Shown here piece by piece: positions 10,851 to 19,117 of a stretch of DNA of 38,431 nt. How positions within the stretch are numbered: position 1 is the first letter of the stretch; every line of letters begins with the position of its first letter. The position numbers and the translations under genes are program-made. The DNA is from Clostridia bacterium. GTDB lineage: Bacteria > Bacillota > DSM-12270 > Thermacetogeniales > Thermacetogeniaceae. A model generated the notes under the pieces. The model worked only from the letters and a program-made list of their open reading frames with translations. It did not search any database and was not told the DNA's origin. Location: positions 1 through 38,431 of the forward strand of contig CADDZA010000008.1 of the NCBI GenBank assembly GCA_902812435.1. Direction: 5' to 3'.

Positions 10851-10872
10851 CCCCCGGCCGGGCACTTTTTTC
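10851..10872 (+). terminator. Possible weak terminator after the pyr operon and small protein gene
   Basis: A GC-rich palindrome CCCGGCCGGG just after the small gene can form only a short stem and is followed by GCAC and six or more T. It would end plus-strand transcription before the convergent rqcH stop. The stem is poor, so the call is weak. Confidence 0.35.
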
Positions 10873-12650
10873 TAACTGGTTTCAGCCGGTTTGTCCGGCG
10901 CGGCCGGGTTAACGAGAAGGGTCCGGTAATCCTTGTAGATTACGTAGCCGGGCCTGGCCTTCGGCGGTTTGGTAATGTTTTTCCGTCTCGTGTAGTCAAC
11001 GGGAACTTTGGAGGAGTAGCGTGCTTCACTAAAAAAAGCCGCAAGTTGTGCTGCCTGTTCCAGGGTGGTTATAGGAATTTCGCCGTTTGACGGAGCCTTA
11101 ACGACCACGTGGGCTCCTGCTGCTTCTTTGACATGCAGCCATATATCGTTATCTTTCGCCAGGCGCATCGTCAGGTAGTCGTTCTGTCTGTTATTTTTAC
11201 CGATCAGTATCTCCAGACCATCCGTTGAAGTCAAGCGTAACAACTGAGGTGGATATTTTCTACCAGAAACCTTTGCTCTAGCGTGCCTGCCTTCCTTGTC
11301 TTTGTGTTTCAGATATCCCGTCTCTTCCAGTTCTCCTTTTATCTCATTTAGCTCTGTAAGTGATTCTACCTGTTCCAGAGCGGTTTTCACGCTTGCCAGG
11401 TAATTGAGTTCCTCTGTGGTTAGCTCTATCTGTTTTTTTATGACTTTCAGGGAATCCCGCGCCTTGTCGTACCTTTTGAACAGTCTTTGAGCATTTTGGG
11501 CAGGCGTAAGAGATGGATCCAGTTCAATGTGGAGGGTATGCCCGTCCGGTTCGTAAAGGTTGGGAACAACTGCTTCCCTTTGTCCCGGCTTGATCAGATG
11601 GAGATGAGCAAGGAGCATCTCCCCCTGGATCCGGTAAGCATCGGCCTGTTTTGCTTCTGCTTCAGCCTGTTGCTGTAAAGCCAGTTTTTTTGTGCAGCGT
11701 GCCATTTCCCGTTTGATTACGCCAAGCAGGTGGTTTTGAAGTTGTTGAAACCTGAGCACAGTGCTGCGGGCTGCATAAAACTCATCCAGCATCTGGTTGA
11801 CCGTTTTGCATGTTCGAAGGTTGAGCCCGCGGTACTGGGTTAACACAACCGGTGCATAGCAGACTGGGCGTTTCCCGTCGTATACGATTGTCGGGACGGG
11901 TTCGCCCTGGAGCAGAGGAGAGAGAATCTGCTGTATAGAATTCCAGAGGCTGCGCAACTCATATTCACCGCAGTATTCCAGACGTAGCTTTGGTTCAAGG
12001 TTGGCCCGGTAGAGGATTTCGCGCACAAGTTCCGGCCCGATCCCTGCGATCTTGTTAAAAACTGCTTCTTCCATGGTTTTTTCGAGGGGATCCGAAAGCA
12101 TAACCCTGATAAACTTTTTCAGATCCAAATCCGCCGGGTGCTCTTTTTGTTGACCGGGAGGAGCAAGGTAGGGTCGCCCCGGTAACACTTCCCGGTACCG
12201 GCTTAAGGCGTGTGAATAGCGCCTGACACCGTCGATTATTGTACCTGACCGGGGATCCAGCAGGATCAGGTTGCTGTGTTTACCCATGATTTCACTGATC
12301 AAAACAATCTCCTTGAACTCCCCGCTCTCGTCAAGCCTGGAAAAAGTCAGGTGAACGACCCTGTCGAGGTCAACCTGTTCGATACGCAGCAGGCGGCTCC
12401 CCTCGAGGTATTTTCTCAGAACGAGGCAAAATAAAGGTGGAGCAGGGGGATTGGTTATTTCCTGCCCGGTTAAATGAATTCTGGCACTATCGGCCTGTGC
12501 CGATAAGAGCAGGCGAAAATTTTGACCGGAGCAGCGTATGACGAGAAGAATTTCGTGCTGCTCCGGCTGGTAGACACGCTCTACCCTGCCATTGAGCAAA
12601 GCCTGGAGTTCCCTCGTGACTAAGTGAACAGTGATTCCATCAGGTGACAT
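10872..12650 (-). CDS. rqcH: RqcH / FbpA-type NFACT ribosome quality control protein
   Basis: This protein belongs to the NFACT family (bacterial Rqc2). RqcH binds obstructed 50S subunits carrying peptidyl-tRNA and adds C-terminal alanine tails that mark nascent chains for degradation. Earlier work called homologues fibronectin-binding proteins. The 592-residue length is typical. The NFACT-N domain covers about residues 1-200, with the conserved block EIMGKHSNLILLD. Helix-hairpin-helix and coiled-coil segments follow in the middle. The C-terminal NFACT-R (DUF814) domain has DNDIWLHVKEAAGAHVVVK. A GAAGAGGA sequence precedes the ATG. The gene lies 82 bp downstream of cooC on the same strand, and the functional link between them is unclear. 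Confidence 0.93.
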   Translation of the reverse strand: MSPDGITVHLVTRELQALLNGRVERVYQPEQHEILLVIRCSGQNFRLLLSAQADSARIHLTGQEITNPPAPPLFCLVLRKYLEGSRLLRIEQVDLDRVVHLTFSRLDESGEFKEIVLISEIMGKHSNLILLDPRSGTIIDGVRRYSHALSRYREVLPGRPYLAPPGQQKEHPADLDLKKFIRVMLSDPLEKTMEEAVFNKIAGIGPELVREILYRANLEPKLRLEYCGEYELRSLWNSIQQILSPLLQGEPVPTIVYDGKRPVCYAPVVLTQYRGLNLRTCKTVNQMLDEFYAARSTVLRFQQLQNHLLGVIKREMARCTKKLALQQQAEAEAKQADAYRIQGEMLLAHLHLIKPGQREAVVPNLYEPDGHTLHIELDPSLTPAQNAQRLFKRYDKARDSLKVIKKQIELTTEELNYLASVKTALEQVESLTELNEIKGELEETGYLKHKDKEGRHARAKVSGRKYPPQLLRLTSTDGLEILIGKNNRQNDYLTMRLAKDNDIWLHVKEAAGAHVVVKAPSNGEIPITTLEQAAQLAAFFSEARYSSKVPVDYTRRKNITKPPKARPGYVIYKDYRTLLVNPAAPDKPAETS

Positions 12651-12732
12651 GGCGTGTTCCTCTTCCAGGTTATTCCTATTGGATTGGAATTCCAGATTTA
12701 CGTTCAGTTATTACCTTTGATTATGAAAATAT

Positions 12733-13482
12733 TTATAGCTTGAGTTTCCTAAAGATCTCCCTGGTTGCCCGAATTACCGGGCTATCTTCCGGTAATTCCA
12801 TCAAAGGCTTTCCTTTCAAATCGTATTCGGCAACAAGTGGATCGTTGGGAACAACCCCTAAAAGCTTGAGCCCGGTAGCATCAATTTCATTCTGCAAGTC
12901 TGAGGCGTCTTCGGTTTTGGTGATGATGATGTATGCCTCGCCAATATTGATCTTCAACGACCTGGCAAGCTCGTAGATTCTGCCGACCGTGCGCACTCCC
13001 TTTGCGGTGGGGTCGGAAATTAAAAGAAGAATGTCCACGTTCTCAATGGTCTCGCGGCTGATGTGTTCCATACCCGCTTCATTGTCAATGACCATATAAT
13101 CATAATTCTTGTCGAGTATATCAATATGTTTCTTCAATAATTCGGTTGGGAAACAGTAACAACCGGGTCCCTGCGGTCCTCCCATAACCAGTAAGTCGTA
13201 GTATTTTGTTTCGGTTAGAGACTGATGCAATTTCAGTTCCAGATAAGTCTGTTTGGTCATGCCCGTCGGGACGTTATTCTTTTTAACATCTACCAGTATA
13301 TTGGAAATGGAGTTTTCTATTTTGACTCCCAGAGCTTCATTTAAATTTGAATTGGGGTCGGCATCAACAGCAAGGATTGAGCCTTTTTTATTCTCAATTA
13401 AATACCTGATCAAAAGGGCCGCAGTAGTGGTCTTCCCAGTACCCCCCTTGCCGGCTACTGCGATATGTTTGGACCTCTCCAT
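12733..13482 (-). CDS. cooC: CooC-type ATPase, carbon monoxide dehydrogenase nickel-insertion factor
   Basis: CooC is a MinD/NifH-like ATPase that delivers nickel to the C-cluster of carbon monoxide dehydrogenase. The 249-residue product starts at the ATG at 13482, preceded by AAAGGTGG; an upstream in-frame ATG would add 12 lysine-rich residues and is less likely. A deviant Walker A, GKGGTGKTTT, covers about residues 11-20. The nickel-binding CxC pair lies in GPGCYC (Cys108 and Cys110). DNEAGMEHISRET matches the conserved CooC switch region. No CODH subunit gene lies in the window, so this is a stand-alone copy that presumably serves a CODH/ACS encoded elsewhere. Confidence 0.92.
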   Translation of the reverse strand: MERSKHIAVAGKGGTGKTTTAALLIRYLIENKKGSILAVDADPNSNLNEALGVKIENSISNILVDVKKNNVPTGMTKQTYLELKLHQSLTETKYYDLLVMGGPQGPGCYCFPTELLKKHIDILDKNYDYMVIDNEAGMEHISRETIENVDILLLISDPTAKGVRTVGRIYELARSLKINIGEAYIIITKTEDASDLQNEIDATGLKLLGVVPNDPLVAEYDLKGKPLMELPEDSPVIRATREIFRKLKL

Positions 13483-13550
13483 ACTGATTCCACCTTTCTT
13501 TTTTATTTTAGAAAACATCGCTTCACAGGGGTTCGGGTTCGTCTCTTAGT

Positions 13551-13579
13551 ATTGTAACAGTAATTGCTCTTTATTTTAA
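13551..13579 (-). promoter_or_regulatory. Probable cooC promoter with extended -10
   Basis: Read on the minus strand, TTAAAA (plus positions 13574-13579) is followed after 17 nt by TACAAT (13551-13556). TG sits one base before the -10, giving an extended -10 element. Transcription would start about 60 nt before the cooC ATG. The -35 overlaps the edge of the inverted repeat at 13579-13623. Confidence 0.5.
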
Positions 13580-13623
13580 GTCGTTATTTGTCATTATGAC
13601 TGCAGTATCCCTCCATAACGACT
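13579..13623. repeat. Nested inverted repeat upstream of the cooC promoter
   Basis: AGTCGTTAT (13579-13587) is perfectly mirrored by ATAACGACT (13615-13623). The palindrome GTCATTATGAC lies between them at 13590-13600. The arms abut the cooC -35 region, so an operator for a dimeric regulator is a reasonable inference. No regulator was identified. Confidence 0.6.
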
Positions 13624-13643
13624 ACCCTAAAATATGACCCGTG

Positions 13644-13663
13644 TTACCCTTGCGCTTGCTCCC
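13644..13663 (+). repeat. Dispersed 20-bp repeat, copy 1
   Basis: These 20 bases match 20341-20360 at 19 positions, in the same orientation, and both copies are intergenic. In the second copy the sequence belongs to the outer arm of the large structured element, so this may be a fragment of the same repeat family. Confidence 0.6.
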
Positions 13664-13671
13664 CGGCACTT

Positions 13672-13705
13672 AACGGCAAGAATGCAGTTCGTACCCCTTG
13701 CCGTT
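13672..13705. repeat. Inverted repeat upstream of dapF
   Basis: AACGGCAAG (13672-13680) is perfectly mirrored by CTTGCCGTT (13697-13705) across 16 nt. The spacer is long for a terminator and no T-run follows the plus-strand stem. The right arm contains the candidate dapF -35 box, so a regulatory site is possible. Confidence 0.6.
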
Positions 13706-13726
13706 TCATGTATTATGTTTTAATCT
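13698..13726 (+). promoter_or_regulatory. Weak candidate promoter for dapF-dapL
   Basis: TTGCCG (13698-13703) and TAATCT (13721-13726) are separated by 17 nt and lie about 70 nt before the dapF start. Each box departs from consensus at two positions, so the call is tentative. Confidence 0.35.
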
Positions 13727-13794
13727 AGTGTCAAGCGGATGGTGACATTTGTTCTTCACTGAAACAGGAACACCCGCAGAAGGAGCTGGTTATA

Positions 13795-14646
13795 GTGCAT
13801 TTTACCAAGTGGCATGGATTGGGAAACGATTTTATTTTGCTGGAGCAAAAGCCCGGTTTTGTTCCTGAAGAGCGGCTACCAGACTTTGCGCGCCGCCTTT
13901 GCGACCGCAACTTCGGAGTCGGTGGGGATGGACTGGTGCTGGTCTTTCAAGAGCATGGGCTTTTAAATATGCGTATCTTCAATGCCGACGGGTCGGAGGC
14001 AGAGATGTGCGGCAATGCCATCCGTTGCGTTGCCAGGTATGCTTATGAGCGCGGACTTGTCAGCAACCTGTCATTTGAGATAAAAACCGGAGCGGGCATC
14101 AGGGTACCGGAGATCATCCTTGATGGCGAGAAATTTGCCGCTGTTAAAGTAGATATGGGTAAGCCCATCTTAAGCGGGGAAGCCATTCCCGTAAATGGAT
14201 ATGGTGGCAAAAAGGTAATTGAACAGGATATACTTGTGGACGGTAGGATTTTTAAATTTACTGCAGTTTCGATGGGGAATCCCCATTGTTTGCTTTTTGT
14301 CAACGATATCTCTGAAGCTCCTGTGAAAACCCTGGGACCGCTGCTGGAACGCCATGAGTTATTCCCAAAACGCACCAACGTGGAGTTTATTGAGGTCAAG
14401 ACCCCGGCGGAAATCAATCTACGGGTTTGGGAGCGCGGGGTGGGGGAGACCTTGGCTTGCGGGACGGGCACCTGTGCGGCAGTGGTCGGAGGCGTTCTGA
14501 CAGGCAGGCTGGACCGGATGGTACAGGTAAATTTGCCCGGCGGGCGCCTCCTTGTGGAGTGGGCGGGTAACAATCATGTTTACATGACCGGCCCCGCGGA
14601 AGAGGTATTTAAGGGAAGATTATGTGAAAGCTTCTTAAATAAATAG
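13795..14646 (+). CDS. dapF: Diaminopimelate epimerase
   Basis: DapF interconverts LL- and meso-diaminopimelate, supplying lysine and the peptidoglycan cross-linking residue. The 283-residue protein has the two catalytic cysteines of the family, Cys72 in EMCGNAIRC and Cys222 in ACGTGTC. The GTG start at 13795 has AGGAG nine bases upstream and gives the family N-terminus [13 protein letters not shown]. It is followed 16 nt later by dapL, the enzyme that makes its substrate. Confidence 0.97.
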   Translation: MHFTKWHGLGNDFILLEQKPGFVPEERLPDFARRLCDRNFGVGGDGLVLVFQEHGLLNMRIFNADGSEAEMCGNAIRCVARYAYERGLVSNLSFEIKTGAGIRVPEIILDGEKFAAVKVDMGKPILSGEAIPVNGYGGKKVIEQDILVDGRIFKFTAVSMGNPHCLLFVNDISEAPVKTLGPLLERHELFPKRTNVEFIEVKTPAEINLRVWERGVGETLACGTGTCAAVVGGVLTGRLDRMVQVNLPGGRLLVEWAGNNHVYMTGPAEEVFKGRLCESFLNK

Positions 14647-14662
14647 AGGAGTTGAGATCTGC

Positions 14663-15832
14663 ATGAAAGTTGCGAATCGCCTGGAGATGTTGCCGCCTTA
14701 TCTATTTGCCAGGATTGAACAGAAAATTGAGGAAGCTAAAGCTAAGGGGGTTGATGTGATCAGCCTGGGGATCGGCGACCCGGATTTACCAACGCCTGAG
14801 CATATTATCAAAGCTCTTGTGGAACAGGCGTATAATCCGGAAAACCACCGCTACCCAACCTCCGCGGGTCTTCTTTCTTTTCGAACTGCCGTTGCCAAAT
14901 GGTATCAAAAAAGATTCGGCGTTACGCTCGACCCGCATGGTGAAGTCGTCGCTTTAATCGGCTCCAAAGAGGGTATTGGCCACATTTCTTTTTGCTATCT
15001 GCAGGAAGGGGATTATGCATTAGTACCGGACCCGGGGTACCCGGTTTACGGCATCGGAGCATCCCTGGCTGGTGCCCAGAACTATTTCCTGCCCCTCAAT
15101 GAAGACAAGGGGTTTCTTCCCGATTTGAGTTTGGTGCCTACAGAAGTGGCCAGAAAGGCGAGGCTGCTCTTTATTAACTATCCAAACAACCCAACCGGCG
15201 CCATTGCCGGTAAGAAATTCTATGAAGAAGTGGTCAGTTTTGCCCGGGCCTACGATATCATTGTGTGCCATGACGCCGCATATTCGGAAATAACCTTTGA
15301 TGGTTATGTTGCCCCAAGCTTTCTCGAGGTGGATGGGGCGAAGGATGTGGGCATTGAATTTCACTCTTTATCAAAGACCTATAACATGACGGGCTGGCGT
15401 TTGGGATGGGCAGCCGGAAATTCTGATATAATTAAAGCGCTGGGGACGCTAAAATCCAACCTGGATTCCGGTGTCTTTCAGGCGGTCCAGTATGCCGGGA
15501 TTGCTGCTCTCGAAGGTCCCCAGGAATGTATTGAGAAAATGAGGGCTGTTTATCAGGAGAGAAGAGATTTCGCCGTGGAAGGACTGCGCAGCATGGGTTG
15601 GAATGGCGCCTTGCCCAAAGCGACAATCTATATGTGGATACAGGTTCCTCAGGGTTACACTTCAACACAATTCGCGGAGCTGGTTCTGGAAAAAGCAGGG
15701 GTTGTAATCACCCCGGGGATTGGCTATGGAGATAATGGCGAGGGTTATTTCCGGATCGCGCTGACAGTTGATAAAAAGCGGATTGCAGAAGCCTTTACCA
15801 GGATTAAAAATGCTTTCGGCAGGCTCTGGTAA
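14663..15832 (+). CDS. dapL: LL-diaminopimelate aminotransferase
   Basis: DapL converts tetrahydrodipicolinate directly to LL-diaminopimelate with glutamate as amino donor, bypassing the succinylase and acetylase steps. The 389-residue protein is a class I/II PLP aminotransferase. Its N-terminus ([27 protein letters not shown]) is characteristic of the DapL group, NYPNNPTGA is present, and the PLP lysine is Lys238 in [12 protein letters not shown]. The adjacent dapF strengthens the call over a general aspartate aminotransferase. Both genes appear to form one transcript. GAGGAGTTGAG lies upstream of the ATG. Confidence 0.93.
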   Translation: MKVANRLEMLPPYLFARIEQKIEEAKAKGVDVISLGIGDPDLPTPEHIIKALVEQAYNPENHRYPTSAGLLSFRTAVAKWYQKRFGVTLDPHGEVVALIGSKEGIGHISFCYLQEGDYALVPDPGYPVYGIGASLAGAQNYFLPLNEDKGFLPDLSLVPTEVARKARLLFINYPNNPTGAIAGKKFYEEVVSFARAYDIIVCHDAAYSEITFDGYVAPSFLEVDGAKDVGIEFHSLSKTYNMTGWRLGWAAGNSDIIKALGTLKSNLDSGVFQAVQYAGIAALEGPQECIEKMRAVYQERRDFAVEGLRSMGWNGALPKATIYMWIQVPQGYTSTQFAELVLEKAGVVITPGIGYGDNGEGYFRIALTVDKKRIAEAFTRIKNAFGRLW

Positions 15833-15863
15833 ATATGACCGATTAATTTGGGAGGAGTTGAAA

Positions 15864-15906
15864 GCCTGGCTTCCAGCTCTTAAAATTGTCGTTGGGATGG
15901 CCAGGC
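15864..15906 (+). other. Hairpin in the dapL-yicC gap
   Basis: GCCTGGC (15864-15870) is mirrored by GCCAGGC (15900-15906), and an inner CCAGC/GTTGG helix shortens the loop. It is followed by GCCTTTTA, with only four T. It ends seven bases before the yicC ATG. It could be a weak terminator for dapF-dapL or a structured leader affecting yicC translation. Confidence 0.45.
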
Positions 15907-15913
15907 GCCTTTT

Positions 15914-16792
15914 ATGTTGAAAAGCATGACGGGCTTTGGAAGCGGTAAAGTTGTGGAAGCGGGTCTTAAGGTAAGCGTCGAGATTCGCGCTGTGAATCAC
16001 CGTTTTTGCGAAATAATGGTAAGGGTGCCGCGGCCATATATGCCCCTGGAGGAACGCATCAAAGAAGAGGTGCTGAAAAGGGTCGCCAGGGGGCACCTGG
16101 ATATATTTGTTAATATTGAGGCTGACGGTGAGAAAAAGCGTAACGTTAAGCTTGACAAAGATTTGGTTATTGCGTATTATAGTTGCTTAAGGGAATTGGC
16201 GGAAATGCTTAATATTGATTTCCAATTGAGTGTTAACCAGCTTGCTCAGTTTCCGGATGTAATAGTTGTAGAAGAACAGGAAGAAGACCTTGAAAAAGCG
16301 TGGATAGTGGTACAAAAGGCCTTAAACGAGGCCATGCAGCAAGTTGTTTCGATGCGGCTAAGGGAAGGAAAAAAATTATATGAGGATTTTGTAGAACGAA
16401 AAACCCGCATCTCAAAGATCCTGGCAGGGATTGAGCAGCGAATGCCCGTTTTAGGTGAAGAATTGATGGACCGCTTGAGAAGTCGTCTCCAGACCATGCT
16501 TGGTGATGCGGAAATCGACGAAACACGGCTTCTGAGCGAGGTTGTCCTGTATGCCGAGAGAAGCAGCATCGCAGAAGAAATTGTACGTTTGTCAAGTCAT
16601 CTTGAACAACTGACAGAGATGCTGAATTCTATGGAACCGGTTGGAAGAAGGATAGAATTCTTGATCCAGGAGATGAACCGGGAGATTAATACAATTGGAA
16701 CAAAGGCGGCGGATCTCGTTATTTCGCCTTTGGTAATTGAGGTCAAGAGTGAGCTCGAAAAAATGCGGGAACAGGTTCAAAACGTGGAATAG
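15914..16792 (+). CDS. yicC: YicC family endoribonuclease-like protein
   Basis: YicC family proteins are broadly conserved. Escherichia coli YicC has been linked to RNA decay, and the Bacillus homologue YloC was reported as an endoribonuclease. The 292-residue protein has the family start MLKSMTGFGSGK, the VRAVNHRF-like block (IRAVNHRFCEI) and the C-terminal EMNREINTIGTKA signature. The start at 15914 follows family alignment, although no Shine-Dalgarno sequence is visible directly upstream; the nearest, GGAGGAG at 15851, lies before a hairpin. It opens the common Firmicute run yicC-remA-gmk-rpoZ-coaBC. Confidence 0.93.
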   Translation: MLKSMTGFGSGKVVEAGLKVSVEIRAVNHRFCEIMVRVPRPYMPLEERIKEEVLKRVARGHLDIFVNIEADGEKKRNVKLDKDLVIAYYSCLRELAEMLNIDFQLSVNQLAQFPDVIVVEEQEEDLEKAWIVVQKALNEAMQQVVSMRLREGKKLYEDFVERKTRISKILAGIEQRMPVLGEELMDRLRSRLQTMLGDAEIDETRLLSEVVLYAERSSIAEEIVRLSSHLEQLTEMLNSMEPVGRRIEFLIQEMNREINTIGTKAADLVISPLVIEVKSELEKMREQVQNVE

Positions 16793-16822
16793 CTGTGAGG
16801 AGTTAACTAGAGGGAGGTTATT

Positions 16823-17089
16823 ATGGAAATAAAATTAATTAACATCGGTTTCGGCAATATTGTGTCCGCGAACCGGATAGTGGCAATTGTCAGCCCGGAG
16901 TCGGCACCAATCAAGCGGATCATCCAGGAAGCACGTGACCGGGGAATGTTGATCGACGCAACCTACGGAAGACGGACAAGAGCCGTCATCATCACGGATA
17001 GTGACCACGTGATTCTTTCCGCTGTTCAACCTGAGACTGTAGCAAATCGTCTCTCTGTCAAGGAACCATCCCAGCAGTTGGAGGAATAA
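16823..17089 (+). CDS. remA: RemA-like DNA-binding regulator (DUF370)
   Basis: This 88-residue protein matches the RemA/DUF370 family. In Bacillus subtilis, RemA is a DNA-binding regulator that activates biofilm matrix and osmoprotection genes, and the structure is a ring oligomer. Family hallmarks are [19 protein letters not shown] at the start and the block [26 protein letters not shown] lies upstream of the ATG at 16823. Its position between yicC and gmk is conserved across Firmicutes. The target genes in this organism cannot be inferred from the window. Confidence 0.94.
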   Translation: MEIKLINIGFGNIVSANRIVAIVSPESAPIKRIIQEARDRGMLIDATYGRRTRAVIITDSDHVILSAVQPETVANRLSVKEPSQQLEE

Positions 17090-17115
17090 CTGAACAACGG
17101 GAGGACAGGGCGGAA

Positions 17116-17688
17116 TTGACCGCAAAACCACTTCTAATCGTAGTATCTGGACCATCGGGTTCAGGGAAAGGTACACTATGCACTTTGTTGCGGCAACGAC
17201 TTCCTGATCTGGCTTATTCGATATCGGTGACAACGCGCCCTCCCCGTCCAGGTGAAAGAAACGGGGTGGATTATTTTTTCGTGTCTACCGATGAATTTTT
17301 AAAGAAAATTAAAGCGGGCGAATTTCTCGAGTGGGCCAAGGTTTACGATAATTATTACGGTACACCCATCTCGTACGTAACAAACAGCCTGCAATCCGGA
17401 AAAGACGTTTTGCTGGAGCTGGATATCCAGGGAGCGAAGCAGGTAAAGAAGTTGTTTCCGGATGCAGTCTTAATTTTTATTAGGCCACCGTCCTTAGAAG
17501 AGCTTGGCGCCCGAATTACCAAGCGGGGTACTGACTCGCTGGAGGCTATCCGGAAACGCTTGAGTTCTGCGAATGAAGAACTTCAGGCTGCCGCTGATTA
17601 TGATTATGTGGTTGTCAACGACCAGCAGGAAAGGGCGTTGGAAGAAATAATGGAAATAGTAAGGAAAGAAAAAGAAAGCCTAGGTTAG
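17116..17688 (+). CDS. gmk: Guanylate kinase
   Basis: Gmk phosphorylates GMP to GDP with ATP. The 190-residue protein has the P-loop GPSGSGKGT near residues 11-19 and the GMP-binding stretch SVTTRPPRPGERNGVDYFF. The TTG start at 17116 is used because the P-loop must sit near the N-terminus; an upstream sequence GAGGACAGGG is a fair ribosome-binding region. It is followed by rpoZ after 16 nt, an arrangement conserved from Firmicutes to Proteobacteria. Confidence 0.96.
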   Translation: MTAKPLLIVVSGPSGSGKGTLCTLLRQRLPDLAYSISVTTRPPRPGERNGVDYFFVSTDEFLKKIKAGEFLEWAKVYDNYYGTPISYVTNSLQSGKDVLLELDIQGAKQVKKLFPDAVLIFIRPPSLEELGARITKRGTDSLEAIRKRLSSANEELQAAADYDYVVVNDQQERALEEIMEIVRKEKESLG

Positions 17689-17704
17689 GAAGGGAGGAAT
17701 TCAA

Positions 17705-17911
17705 TTGCAACAGCCAAGTCTGGATATCTTAATGAAAAAAGTAGAAAGCAAATATGAACTGGTAGTGGCAGCAGCGAAGCGAGCCCGCAAGCTAACGGAA
17801 GTTGATCAGGCCCAAGGAGAAGGAAATTCATTAAAACCGGTAAGTATTGCACTCGAGGAGATTGCCCAGGGAAAACTCCACATTGAGCGGCCCAAGCTGA
17901 GGATCAAATGA
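17705..17911 (+). CDS. rpoZ: RNA polymerase omega subunit
   Basis: Omega binds the beta-prime C-terminus and helps assemble RNA polymerase. The 68-residue product carries the conserved N-terminal helix pattern (KYELVVAAAKRARKL) and a C-terminal IALEEIAQGKL segment. A TTG at 17705 with AAGGGAGGAATT upstream is the best start. The gene overlaps coaBC by four bases (ATGA). Confidence 0.93.
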   Translation: MQQPSLDILMKKVESKYELVVAAAKRARKLTEVDQAQGEGNSLKPVSIALEEIAQGKLHIERPKLRIK

Positions 17912-19113
17912 AGAAAAGCGTTGTTCTTGGAATCACGGGCAGTATTGCCGCATATAAAGCAGTAGAATTGACCAGCTTACTTGTTAAAAAAGGCTATGAA
18001 GTTTATGTTATTATGACACGGGCTGCCACGAAATTTGTGACTCCGCTAACCCTGCAGACTATTTCCCAGCATCCTGTTCATGTTGAAATGTTTGATTCGC
18101 ATCAGAATTGGGAAATCGGTCATATCAGCCTTGCTCAACGTGCTGATGTTGTACTGATAGCGCCTGCCACAGCAAATTTTATCGCCAAGTTGGCAGCAGG
18201 ACTGGCGGACGACCTTCTTTCGGCAACACTGCTTGCAACGAGGGCTCCTGTAATTATCGCTCCGGCCATGAACGTGGGAATGTACGAAAATCCTATTTTT
18301 CAAAAATCCGTGCAATTTTTAAAGGAACAGGGATACTTTTTCGTGGAGCCGGAAGAAGGTAGGTTGGCCTGCGGTACGACCGGAAAGGGAAGGCTTGCAG
18401 AGTTGGATAAGATTGTTTCAACCCTTGAGAAGATTTTTTTCGCCAAACATGAGTTGAGCGGCAAACATATCCTCGTTACGGCAGGCCCGACCCGTGAACC
18501 AATCGATCCTGTGCGTTTTTTGTCCAACTACAGTTCTGGAAAGATGGGTTATGCCATTGCCCAGGAGGCAAGAGAACGGGGAGCCCGTGTCACACTGGTC
18601 AGCGGCCCCTGCAATCTAGAGCCGCCTGCGGGGGTGGACGTGGTTTCGGTCGAAACCGCCCAGGAAATGTTCGATGCCGTGATAAAACACTTCAACGTTG
18701 CAGATGTTGTCATCAAGGCTGCAGCCGTAGCCGATTTCAGGCCAAGACAAAGGGCTACCGAGAAAATTAAAAAACATGAGGCCATCATGACCCTTGAGTT
18801 GGAACGCACCCCTGATATTCTTCAGTATCTTGGCGACAATAAAAGGGATCAGGTGCTGGTTGGTTTTGCTGCGGAGACAGAGGACATTTTGGAGAACGCC
18901 AGGGCTAAATTAAACCAGAAAAACCTCGATCTTCTTGTTGCCAATGACCTGACCGAAGAAGGGGCCGGTTTCGGAGTAGACACCAATGTGGCAACACTGT
19001 TTTTTCCCGGCGGAGCAGTCAAGAAACTTCCGAAGATGACTAAAAAGGAGTTGGCGCGCGTGATTATTGACGAAGTCACGAAGCTGCTGACAACGAAAAA
19101 AAGGATGGTGTGA
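17908..19113 (+). CDS. coaBC: Bifunctional phosphopantothenoylcysteine decarboxylase / phosphopantothenate-cysteine ligase
   Basis: This enzyme carries out two successive steps of coenzyme A synthesis. The 401-residue protein has an N-terminal FMN-dependent decarboxylase (CoaC) with [25 protein letters not shown] and the catalytic cysteine in [12 protein letters not shown]. The C-terminal CTP-dependent ligase (CoaB) follows, with [24 protein letters not shown]-type sequence and [10 protein letters not shown]. The length matches the fused form found in most bacteria. Its start overlaps the rpoZ stop, and metK follows after four bases. Confidence 0.96.
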   Translation: MKKSVVLGITGSIAAYKAVELTSLLVKKGYEVYVIMTRAATKFVTPLTLQTISQHPVHVEMFDSHQNWEIGHISLAQRADVVLIAPATANFIAKLAAGLADDLLSATLLATRAPVIIAPAMNVGMYENPIFQKSVQFLKEQGYFFVEPEEGRLACGTTGKGRLAELDKIVSTLEKIFFAKHELSGKHILVTAGPTREPIDPVRFLSNYSSGKMGYAIAQEARERGARVTLVSGPCNLEPPAGVDVVSVETAQEMFDAVIKHFNVADVVIKAAAVADFRPRQRATEKIKKHEAIMTLELERTPDILQYLGDNKRDQVLVGFAAETEDILENARAKLNQKNLDLLVANDLTEEGAGFGVDTNVATLFFPGGAVKKLPKMTKKELARVIIDEVTKLLTTKKRMV

Positions 19114-19117
19114 TATT

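Larger units (their letters stand above)
13483..13794. other. Divergent intergenic region between cooC and dapF
   Basis: This 312-bp A/T-rich gap holds no plausible gene. It contains a likely cooC promoter on the minus strand, a weak dapF promoter on the plus strand, two inverted repeats (13579-13623 and 13672-13705) and a 20-bp segment (13644-13663) that recurs in the metK-priA gap. Confidence 0.75.

Noticed and set aside
19000-19117. SAM riboswitch upstream of metK
   Set aside because: metK follows coaBC by four bases, leaving no room for an S-box leader, and no S-box motifs are seen.
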